Origin: Apostichopus japonicus
Taxonomy: Eukaryota > Echinodermata > Holothuroidea > Aspidochirotida > Stichopodidae
Reading direction: 5' to 3'
Assembly (NCBI RefSeq): GCF_037975245.1
Contig: NC_092562.1
Location: 6,735,501 to 6,799,500, forward strand
Length of the DNA stretch: 64,000 bases
Position 1 is the first letter of the stretch, and the number at the start of each line of letters is the position of its first letter. Shown piece by piece: positions 1 to 8,049 of the stretch. The notes under the pieces are model-generated. The model worked only from the letters and a program-made list of their open reading frames with translations, was not told the origin of the DNA and searched no databases. Made by a program: the position numbers and the translations under genes.

Positions 1-3
1 ACT

Positions 4-436
4 CATAGGCGTAGGTCCCGTAGGAGGCGGGGGCTGCAGCCCCCCCCCCCCAATTGTTTTCCCATTTTTTTTGGGCACCTACTGAAAGAAAAATAAATAG
101 CAATGAATAGCTTAAAATGATCTCCTTGGTAATTTAAATAAAGTTGTAAGCTTGGCCGACATTACTACTGTAAAAGAGAGTTTTGACATAAATGGATCTG
201 TATGGTTTTTCTCCATCTACATAAGACATTTGGTTGTTTACATTAGCATCCGGCGGTATACTGTGCAACTTTGACGGACCGTGCGGTAGACGATGCCATA
301 CAATGTAATGACCGATCTTGCCTATATGATATTGGCATCGACATGTTGAATGCGCTCTTTGCGCGCGAAAAATTTTGGCTTCTTTTTCGGGCAAGTCATT
401 ACAGCCCCCAAATCCAATCTGGCTCCTACGCCTTTG
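4..436 (+). mobile_element. hAT-like MITE, family A (copy 1)
   Basis: The left end reads CATAGGCGTAGG and the right end is its inverted partner (CCTACGCCTTTG), a CA..GGCG-type terminus as in hAT elements. Inside are the family hallmarks shared with the copies at 38788-39882, 48751-49125 and 58560-58707: a G/C-rich stem (GGGGGCTGCAGCCCCC), the phrase GGGCACCTACTGAAAGAA, a hairpin rich in GCGCGC, and TTTTTCGGGCAAGTC before the right end. There is no transposase ORF, so it is non-autonomous. The left target duplication lies outside the window, so insertion boundaries cannot be checked. Confidence 0.7.
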
Positions 437-949
437 ACTACACACATTGACAGTTTTTGAGGCTGTACATCGTGGAACATGCATTTCAATGCTCATTGAT
501 ATGATGTTATATCTGCTCTTTGCTTTACAAATTCGAACAGGCGTGTAGCGAGTAATTGCCAAGGGAGGGCAAAGCCTGTAGGCAAACCATCTAAGCGAAG
601 CGCCACCATGAGTTGGCGCGAAGCGTACAAGAAAAATTTTGGCCGAAAATGCCTCCCAGATTGCTGGAAATGACACTTCCCAGGCCTTGTAAGTTGCATC
701 CAAGCATTGTCTATTTTGAAATTACTAGCGATGTCATAAAGAAAATTTGCTCGGGGGGGGGGCGGCGGTCGCCCCCTTCCCGAAATGCGTTATGTTCCCC
801 GACGACTCGGTCGAGTTCAAGTACATTAGTGAGAGAGGAAAAACGGAAACGTCAAAAATGGAGTTGTCGGGGTAAGGGGTAGGGTGAGGCGCACACCCCC
901 TCCGTAATCCTTGATCTGTCACTGGCTACCCTGTGTATATTATAGGGAT
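437..949. other. Repeat-derived non-coding DNA
   Basis: No gene is seen. Around 596-640 lies the inverted motif GCGCCACCATGAGTTGGCGC followed by GAAGCGTAC. The same motif occurs inside the element at 13169-13824 and, inverted, in the element at 39225-39619, so this is probably the remnant of another non-autonomous DNA transposon. A run of nine or more G and a G/C-rich inverted stretch lie near 750-780. The open frames here are chance. Confidence 0.4.
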
Positions 950-1112
950 CTTTCTCTTCCCGAGGTCTTGGCTATCTTCTACTCCCTCCTTTTCTCCTTT
1001 TTCTCTCTTTTTTCTTTTTCTTTTCCCTTCCTTCCTCTCCTCCTTTTCTTTTTTCCCCTCCTTTTCCCTTTTTTCTTCTCTTTTTTTTCTCTCCTCTTTT
1101 CCTTACCCGGGG
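950..1112. repeat. Polypyrimidine tract
   Basis: About 160 bases made almost only of C and T on the plus strand (TTTTCTCC, CTTCCTTCC and similar words), ending at a G/C block near 1110-1135. The open frames across it (Phe/Ser/Leu/Pro only) are an effect of composition and are not genes. Confidence 0.85.
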
Positions 1113-1180
1113 GGCGCGCGCCCCCAACGCCCCCCCCCTGGATACGCACCTGCGTAAGGTGTCTCGATGGAGTGTTTCGG

Positions 1181-2160
1181 TAACATCAAAGAGATGGTAT
1201 TACTATTTCATAACATTATAATAACTTAGTATTGCAACATCACCCTGACAGTGGTAATATGGTCATTCTGGCTCTTTTTATAGATTTTGATATCTTTTAA
1301 ATAGTAAACTTCTGCAAATTTATGCAAATCATTCCTGATTCATTTAGTTATATCTCTATCAAGGCTTCAAGGACTTTACAAGCAAAGCATGCAACAAACA
1401 CCCAATCCGACATCGCTCAATCACATTTTTTCATGTCTTGCAATGGCTTTGTTAATAGGACCCATTTCCTTGAATCTTTGGTATGACCCAGCCATGACTT
1501 GAACCCAGGTTATGTTTTAATTTGTTAACGTTGAGTACAGGTATACAAAAACATGTTATCTGTTAGCTTGGTACTTGAGGGAAAACTGACTGTAACTTGG
1601 ATGCCAACAAGTAAGACTAGGAATGGAACTCTGATGAGCTGGTCATGACTATGCAGTACTTATAATCACAAACTACTTTTAAAAGTTTCCGGATTATATC
1701 AATTTGAAAAGTCAAATGAATTTCAATCATTTAAAAATTTAATACTGTATGGATCAGCAATAAAGTTTAGAGCTTTCTTTCTGAGTAAATTTCATATTTC
1801 CAAAAAGGAGTAAGCTCAAAAGTTAGGAATCTGAATAGTGTTAACTGGAACAGCTTCAGCTTCCTTTAAAGCCATAATTGCAAAAGCATCTCAATAACAA
1901 TTAGATTGAAGAAGTCAGTGTTGGTAAGATGCAGCGGGAAGGAGAATCCAATGAGTGGTGGGAAGAAGTAAGGGGGAAGAGGTAAGGGAGGGGCTACAAG
2001 GTAGGAGGGGTGTATGGTGTAGGGAAGGAGCAGGGTTGGAAATCATTCCAACAAAATCATAGAGAAGAATCACCTCCCAAATAATAATAATAATACAAAT
2101 TAGAAAGGACTTAAAAGAATTAAAATAGCAACTAAAGTGTTCCAATGCTCTTTTCATTGT
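1181..2160. other. Unannotated, no recognisable gene
   Basis: AT-rich sequence downstream of the 3' end of the minus-strand UQCRH gene. I see no exon, RNA gene or repeat array. It is probably intergenic. Confidence 0.4.
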
Positions 2161-2168
2161 AAAGTACT

Positions 2169-2178
2169 TTTATTTATT
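2169..2178 (-). terminator. Poly(A) signal of UQCRH
   Basis: Two overlapping AATAAA hexamers on the minus strand (read AATAAATAAA), about 55 bases after the inferred stop codon. The position is right for the cleavage signal and supports a gene end here. Confidence 0.55.
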
Positions 2179-2229
2179 AGGAGTGCTCATTCCTCTGCTT
2201 CGTGAATAATAGTAGGGTAATTGCCCTAA

Positions 2230-2271
2230 CTAGCAACATGTTTGCGGGAAATTCAGTAAGATTTTCCTACT
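2230..2271 (-). CDS. UQCRH: UQCRH exon 3 (inferred C-terminus)
   Basis: Thirteen codons plus stop, starting SRKILLNF and ending TCC then TAG. It follows a pyrimidine-rich acceptor (CCTTTCCTCC...CACACAG) and keeps phase 0. The length fits the ten residues that follow the last conserved Cys in vertebrates, and SRKIL is comparable to the family AHKLF. It lies only 50 bases past exon 2, which is a very short intron. The match is weak, so a different last exon is possible. Confidence 0.45.
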   Translation of the reverse strand, partial: SRKILLNFPQTCC

Positions 2272-5200
2272 CTGTGTGAGTTTGAGGAGGAAAGGGAAGC
2301 AATCAATGAGTTAAGACTTACACAATGATCAACGCAGTGGAGGAAGTCAAAGAGCTCCTGAGTGCACATTTCCTCTGTGCCTGGTTTATTGGTAACTCTC
2401 TCTGTGCATGCGTCTAACTCCGCCTTGATTTTTTCACAATGCTCCCCACATTTCTCCACAAGCTCATCTCTGGGATCCTAAAATGGGATATGAACAGACA
2501 AGAAATATGCTCTGTTACAAACTCTTACTATGATTAAGTGAAGACATTGTTCTATTCCCCAAGGAGGCTGGAAGTTTTTTCACTGTTCTGGATTTTCCAA
2601 CTCATTACCATTTCAAATATACACGTATATAATATACGTAAATTATTCTATGAATAGTGTTGTATATTCAAAGAGATATTACTCCCTCAGTTACCGTTAA
2701 AGGATTGATCATGATATTGAGACATGAAAATAACACTGGATGGGTAATGTCATGCTTAAACTTGAAGTCCTTGTGGGGGTGGGTGGGGGTTATCATATTG
2801 CACAACTTATGAATATAAGCACCATCACCATGGCATATGTTTATTCCTTTAAGCTTTGGCAAGGAATCAAAGAGATCAGTAATATTGCCATCATCAATAT
2901 ATTACGATTATCAATATATCACCATACTGTTGCTATTCTTGATCTTGTTGATACTGCTTTTTCAGCAGATATTGCAAATATCTATTTGTATCATTTATGC
3001 GACTATGTGAGGACACTGAACTGGAAAACATAATCTGTTACCGAATTCCACATACACATTGTACAGAAGAATGAATTGGGAATAGATTAATCTTTATTTT
3101 GGATTTAATGATTAATTGGATTAAAAATAGATTGATGATTATAGCTGATCCCATACATTTTTTTTTTCTATTTTTTCTATTTTCCTTCTTAGCTTTAGAG
3201 AATCCAATTATGTGATAATAACATAACATGGCCTAATGAGAATGATGCAAAATTTTTGTACAACATATCATATTTTTTAGCATGAAGCAGTTCCAGGTTA
3301 ATGATGTATCTTCCAGCATGAAGCAGTTCCAGGTTCTTGATGTATCTTCTAGCACGAAGCAGTTCTAGGTTAATGATGTATCTTCCAGCATGAAGCAGTT
3401 CCAGGTTCTTGATGTATCTTCTAGCACGAAGCAGTTCCAGGTTAATGATGTATTAGCTAGCATGAAGCAGTTCTAGGTTAATGTTGTATTTGCTAGCATC
3501 AGTTCCAGGTTAATGATGTATTTTCTAGCATGAAGCAGTTCTAGGTTCATGATGTATCTTCTAGCACGAAGCAGTTCTAGGTTCATAATGTATCTTCCAG
3601 CATGAAGCAGTTCCAGGTTAATGATGTATTAGCTAGCATGAAGCAGTTCTAGGTTAATGTTGTATTTGCTAGCATCAGTTCCAGGTATAATGTATTAGCT
3701 AGCATCAGTTCCAGGTTAATGATGTATTTTCTAGCATGAAGCAGTTCTAGGTTCATGATGTATCTTCCAGCATGAAGCAGTTCTAGGTTAATGATTTATT
3801 TTCTAGCATGAAGCAGTTCCAGGTTAATGATGTATTAGCTAGCATGAAGCAGTTCCAGGTGAATGGTGTATCTTCTAGCATGAAGCAGTTCCAGGTTAAT
3901 GGTGTATTTTCTAGCATGAAGCAGTTCAATGTTAATGAAGATGTTCTTACCACTAAGTCTTCTTCGTCTTCATCATCTTCCTCCTCTTCTTCCTCCTCCT
4001 ATGGATAGGCAAACATGATCAACTGTTACCGTCTTTTCTTTTCAGTTTGGGTAAATGTTATGACATAATTTTTAACTCTTGCAATCATGGCTAAATGCCA
4101 GTGATGTTTCTCTGCCAGTAGACACTAATAACATAAACACATGACAAGTCAGTTAACAGTCATCAGTCAAAGAACATAAATGATTTCCATACCTACTTCC
4201 TTAATTGTGAAATTCTATGTTAGTTACATTCATTTTGTTTTCCTTTGCATATTTTCAAGATGGTTGAAGGTCAAGTCAAGAACTTATAATAATTTTTTAG
4301 ATTCAGCATTAATTTTCAAAAGCCATCTCCATCACATCAATCTAAACTAATAAATAAAGATAACAATTAAAAATTAGAGCAAGTGCATGGACAAACAATG
4401 TCATATTTCTAGCTGCTCAAGTATTCTGTCTTGCATGTGAGGGAATATTAATACTGCCAACTGTGACATCTCTCAGAAAGAATTAAATAACTGCTCAAGA
4501 ATTAGCAACTAAAACTTCAAATGTAACAAGGACTTCCATTTCAATTCAACTGATTGAACAGTTGGGGCCTAATGTTTCAGTCAAGTTTGTAAAACTATAG
4601 GCCTTGACCCATAATACTAGTCGCCTAACAACATAAACACTTGCTTTATCACAACATAAGGGGTCACACTAATTAGCGTCAACTCACGACAACTCACGAC
4701 AACTCAAGACAACTCAAGACAACAGGTTTAAAATAACATCAAATACCATCAAATACAATTGATGTTATCAGAGTATATCCGGAAACACGTTTAAAACTGA
4801 CTGGAACCAGCGTGCATACAGATCTTTCACGGGAAAAAATGTTTTTGTCGTAAAAATCGCCAACTTTTTTCTAACGTTGAATTGGACGACGTGATGCCAT
4901 TGCGCTTGCGCAATGACATTGGACCGAACCATTACACTACAGGTAAGTAATTTTTCAATCGAGAATGGTGCCCACACACTGGTAACTTGGCAAAAGGCGA
5001 CGAGCGCCATCTAATTTTACTTAACTACTTTTTATGACTGTTTTACAGACAGAAACATGTCCAATATAGAGTTTATTGCGTTGGGAAAGGGTCTCCAGTA
5101 AAACCTAAACGAAGTGATCTTTCTCATGTCATTAAAAGACCTTAAAAGAAAAATGAGAATCCGCTTCATCATGCAGAATAAAATGCAAAAAGGGATTACA

Positions 5201-7982
5201 AAATTCCGTCTACCCTCCACATGGTCACCTAAAATGACTTTTAGTAAAAATCTAGAGGACTATCTGGAAGCAACACAAACCGAAATGGCAAGTGTTACTA
5301 TCCGAAACGCCAATAGCAACACGCATAAGGCGGAACGTTTTGCACTAAATGCAATTAAAAACGACCGCTCTATTATTGTCAAACCCTTCGATAAAGGTAC
5401 CGGCATTGCTATAATGAATCACTCAGACTATCAAGCCGAAATTGAAAGGCAATTAGCTAGTCACCACCAAAAGTTAAAAAGTGATATGACGTTTCAAACT
5501 AAAAGTTTAGTCCAGGAAACACTAATTGATATGTTCTCTGCAAAAGAGATCGATAAAAAGCACCTTCGAGTACTTGTCACCATATAGCCACAAAATCCGC
5601 ACACCGGTCATATATGTGCTACCAAAAATTCATAAAGCACCCCGGCTAACTCAAAATTTGCCGGTAGACCGATAATAAGTGAAAACGGATCACCGACCGA
5701 AAAAATATCGAAATTTGTGGACTATTTCTTGCTTCCTATTGTAATAAAACAAAGCACTTATGTGAAAGACACAAATCACATTCTGCAAATTTTGGAAGCC
5801 ACCCGTTACCCAAAACGGCAGTACTTGCTACACTCGATGTCGTCGCCATGTATACCAATACTCCCCAAGAGGAGGCATTAGATATATGTCAAGAAGTCTC
5901 AGAAACTCTGCACACCCACTTGCCACTTTTAAAGGCTTCATTAAAGGGGAAATATTACGATACGCACGTCTCTGTAACAACGAGACTGACTTCTTAGAGA
6001 AAAAGAATGCGTTCACAGAGAAACTGTTACTCCGTAACTATAAGAAAGAGGAAATTGCCACAGCCACTAAAGGCATAAAATTTGAAAACCGTAGGCATTA
6101 CCTCACTACCAATCCTAAACAAATGAAATGGGGGTGTAGGCGGTTTTACACTATCTAACGCAACGTAGTAGCCAAGAACCTGAAGTATTTTTAAGGGAGG
6201 GCCCGAAGAACATGAACTTATAGCATGCTCCCCATGGTGAAACATAATTGCACCTATTAGGTGAATTGAGTGTACTTTTAATAGTAAGAAAGACTAGCGT
6301 AGGTTCTTATGACCAACTAGACCGGTTTCTGCTCTCAACTTTTATAGGAGGAGCTTCATCAGTAGTAAGCCTTTGAATTTTATATTCGGCATGAGCGTCT
6401 CGTTCACAAAATGCATCTATTTTCTGTGCACGAGTTTTTATGGGCTCATAGTGCAGCTATAAGAGCATCTAAAAGAGCTTCGTGTGAACCTTGAGAGTCA
6501 GCTGATTCTTCGTTAGAACGAAACCTTGAGTTAACAAGTAAATCTTTGAGATTTTGGGCCCTTTTGTAGGCAAGAATCGGTTCTTTTGGAAACAGTTTGG
6601 ATAGTTCCGCGTGTTGCGAAATTAAGTGCCAATGTTTCAAAAGTGCTTTTTTCAAATGCGTGGTTTTGATGTGGGGTGTATAGGTAAGCTTGAACACTCT
6701 TCGGGCCCTCCCTTAAAAATACATCAGGTTCTTGGCCACTACGTTGAGTTAGATAGTGTAAAACCGCCTACAGCCTCCATTTCTAGTTAATAATAATATA
6801 TGTAAATTACAATGGAAAAACAATAAGAAATATTCATAATTTTAAAAACATTCAATGATTTGACGGAGAGAATAATAAAACCAGGCAAAATGATAGTAAG
6901 CAAGACTCTGTTAAGTTGATAATAACATATGTAAATTACAATGGAAAAACAATAAGAAGTATTCATTATTTTAAAAACATTCAATGATTTGACGAAGAGA
7001 ATAATAAAACCGGGCAAAATGATAGTAAGCAAGACTCTGTAAAATTAATAATAACATATGTAAATTACAATGGAAAAATAATAAGAAGTATTCATTATTT
7101 TAAAACATTAAATAATTTGATTTGGAGTTCATTCACCATACTTTGGTGCTTTATTACTACGACAACCCACCTTACCGACACTGTACACAAGGTACTTTCC
7201 AAACCTAGCACAAACCTACCCATATTATAATGGTTCGGTCCGATGGCATTGCGCAAGCGCAATAGCATCACGTCGTCTAATTCAACGTTAGGAAAAAGTT
7301 GGCGATTTTTACGACAAAAACATTTTTTCCCGTGAAAGATCTGTATGCACGCTGGTTCCAGTCAGTTTTAAACGTGTTTCCAGATATACTCTGATAACAT
7401 CAATTGTATTTGATGGTATTTGATGTTATTTTAAACCTGTTGTCTTGAGTTGTCTTGAGTTGTCGTGAGTTGTCGTGAGTTGACGCTAATTAGTGTGACC
7501 GCAACATAAGTATGACATTACAACATAGGAGATAAAAAAGAAAACTTGTGAAAGGAAGTGTACTATAAACGAAACCCTATAGGACTTGTTAGGTAGTGAT
7601 ACTCCCTGAAAAAAATACACTTTACAATTAAAAAAATGAAGCTATGACTTTGTAGAATAGCCTATTGCTGCTGTTAGTGTTATGGCTTGTTCTGGGCTTT
7701 ATCAGTTATAAGCTAGCTCTCATATTCAGAGCCTGGTCAACTTGTGTTATACAATATAGGCCTGGTTTCGTAGCCTAACCTACACTTAGGCTGATTATAA
7801 CCTAAGCCTAGCCTATTTTTCGGCCTGACATTAGGCTACAGACATTCGTTCGTTCATAACGACTATAATTCCTTTTATTTGTTTGAACGAAGATAAGGAT
7901 TAAGTGAAACTCTTTCAATTAATAGTGGTGACATTACCTCAGGGGGATCTTCGTTAATTTGATCTCTTTCTTCGATGGTCAT
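2230..7982 (-). CDS. UQCRH: Cytochrome b-c1 complex subunit 6 (hinge protein), three exons
   Basis: Minus-strand gene for the acidic hinge subunit of mitochondrial complex III, which sits on cytochrome c1 in the intermembrane space and helps dock cytochrome c. Reconstructed CDS: exon 1 7938-7982, exon 2 2322-2477, exon 3 2230-2271 (inferred), giving 80 residues; the human protein has about 91. Exon 2 matches the family strongly: the spacings CX9C, CX13C and CX13C, then QELFDFLHCVDHC aligned with the vertebrate EELFDFLHARDHC. The start ATG follows an in-frame stop upstream and begins MTIEERDQINEDPPE, a shorter acidic leader than in vertebrates. Intron 1 is 5460 bases and holds a minisatellite and a foldback element. 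The identity is firm. The last exon is the weak point. Confidence 0.9.
2322..2477 (-). CDS. UQCRH: UQCRH exon 2 (hinge domain core)
   Basis: Fifty-two codons between the acceptor TTTTAG|GATCCC and the donor TGT|GTAAGT, both phase 0. It encodes nearly the whole conserved helical hairpin with the four family cysteines. It also has extra cysteines at KCGEHC and in LHCVDHC that are absent from the human sequence. Confidence 0.92.
3275..3945. repeat. 36-bp minisatellite in UQCRH intron 1
   Basis: About 19 tandem copies of a 36-bp unit containing CATGAAGCAGTTCCAGGTTA followed by ATGATGTAT and CTAG. Several copies are shortened where ATGAAGC is lost (CATCAGTTCCAGG). Alternating TTAATG/TTCATG/TTCTTG variants recur in blocks. 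The short ORF at 3808-4008 is only the last few units read in frame. Confidence 0.95.
3957..4002. repeat. TTC/TCC microsatellite
   Basis: A 45-bp run of TCTTCGTCTTCATC-type trinucleotides directly after the 36-bp array. It is imperfect and pyrimidine-rich. Confidence 0.8.
4003..4650. other. UQCRH intron sequence
   Basis: AT-rich intron 1 sequence between the minisatellite and the foldback element. I see no feature in it. Confidence 0.5.
4661..4934 (+). repeat. Left terminal inverted repeat of foldback element
   Basis: About 274 bases, nearly identical in inverted form to 7228-7501. It ends at GGACCGAACCATTA, just after the short palindrome CATTGCGCTTGCGCAATG. The decamer array near its outer end is conserved in both arms. 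Confidence 0.9.
5055..6160 (+). pseudogene. Penelope-like reverse transcriptase, N-terminal and core part (broken)
   Basis: Frameshifted remains of a Penelope-like element polymerase. In order, across several frames: KPKRSDLSHVIKR near 5105-5145; FRLPSTWSP near 5200; the KNDRSIIVKPFDKGTGIAIM block at 5358-5417, equivalent to the family motif with PADKGG; PVIYVLPKIHKAPR and GRPIISENGSPTEKISKFVD at 5600-5720; LATLDVVAMYTNTPQEEA near 5825-5880 (RT motif A region); then a jump to a thumb-like segment KLLLRNYKKEEIATATKG near 6020-6080. The stretch that should hold the YxDD active site is missing, so this copy cannot be an active polymerase. Family assignment rests on motif order. A DIRS or LINE origin is less likely because the KPxDKG and LPKIHK blocks are typical of Penelope. 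Confidence 0.8.
6311..6371 (-). ncRNA. Hammerhead ribozyme (type I, minimal stem III)
   Basis: Read on the minus strand: stem I 5' side GGCUUACUA, the conserved core CUGAUGA (6356-6362), stem II closed by GCUC/GAGC around a long A/U-rich loop, then GAAA (6326-6329), a stem III consisting only of the palindrome ACCGGU, the cleavage base C (6320), and the stem I 3' side UAGUUGGUC. The stem I strands pair over nine positions with one mismatch and two G-U pairs. All core bases are canonical except an A-A at the base of stem II. It lies just 3' of the Penelope C-terminal piece on the same strand, where Penelope-like elements are known to carry hammerheads. A palindromic stem III suggests cleavage as a dimer. 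Confidence 0.75.
6440..6784 (-). pseudogene. Penelope-like reverse transcriptase, C-terminal part (opposite strand)
   Basis: Minus-strand fragment with FKLTYTPHIKTTHLKKALL, KHWHLISQHAELSKLFPKEP and LAYKRAQNLKDLLVNSRF. This is the family block that in other Penelope elements reads like KHWxLL...FP..P..AYRR..NLKDLLV. Its first ~85 bases (6698-6784) are an inverted copy of 6122-6209, so the two polymerase pieces overlap and lie tail to tail. The frame closes soon after SRF. The Cys-rich linker and GIY-YIG endonuclease of endonuclease-bearing Penelopes are not seen, so the source was either endonuclease-less or truncated here. Confidence 0.75.
6788..7125. repeat. 129-bp tandem repeat inside foldback element
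   Basis: Two and a half copies of a ~129-bp AT-rich unit containing TGTAAATTACAATGGAAAAA, with starts near 6801, 6930 and 7059. The copies are very similar, indicating recent expansion. The minus-strand ORF at 6787-7032 is this repeat. Confidence 0.85.
7228..7501 (-). repeat. Right terminal inverted repeat of foldback element
   Basis: Inverted partner of 4661-4934 with scattered single-base differences. It is followed at once by the second copy of the target duplication CAACATAAG. Confidence 0.9.
7938..7982 (-). CDS. UQCRH: UQCRH exon 1 (start codon)
   Basis: Fifteen codons, MTIEERDQINEDPPE, ending at the donor GAG|GTAATG in phase 0. Reading upstream in this frame meets a TAA within about 50 bases, so this ATG is the likely start unless a further 5' exon exists. 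The acidic composition fits the variable, Glu-rich N-terminus of the hinge protein. Confidence 0.75.
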
Positions 7983-8049
7983 ATTTATCTCTGATTTCTT
8001 CGTGTAGGCCCCAGAATGTGATGGCGCTCTTTTTTAATGATCGTACGTG

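Larger units (their letters stand above)
4661..7501. mobile_element. Foldback DNA element carrying Penelope fragments
   Basis: A 2841-bp element with long terminal inverted repeats (4661-4934 and 7228-7501) that begin GGTCACACTAATTAGCG and continue with four tandem decamers (AACTCACGAC twice, AACTCAAGAC twice). It is bounded by a perfect 9-bp target duplication, CAACATAAG, at 4652-4660 and 7502-7510. Long inverted repeats with short internal tandem repeats and 9-bp duplications match foldback elements, and 9 bp is also the Mutator-like length. No DNA transposase is seen. The interior holds a broken Penelope-like reverse transcriptase in two opposite pieces, a hammerhead ribozyme and a 129-bp tandem repeat. 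It sits in UQCRH intron 1, where splicing should remove it. Confidence 0.85.

Noticed and set aside
134-703. 189-codon minus-strand ORF
   Set aside because: It overlaps the family A MITE and repeat remnant and shows no recognisable protein family.
4768-5010. 80-codon ORF in the left end of the foldback element
   Set aside because: It lies in the terminal inverted repeat. The matching frame in the other arm is not conserved as a protein, and no transposase motif is present.
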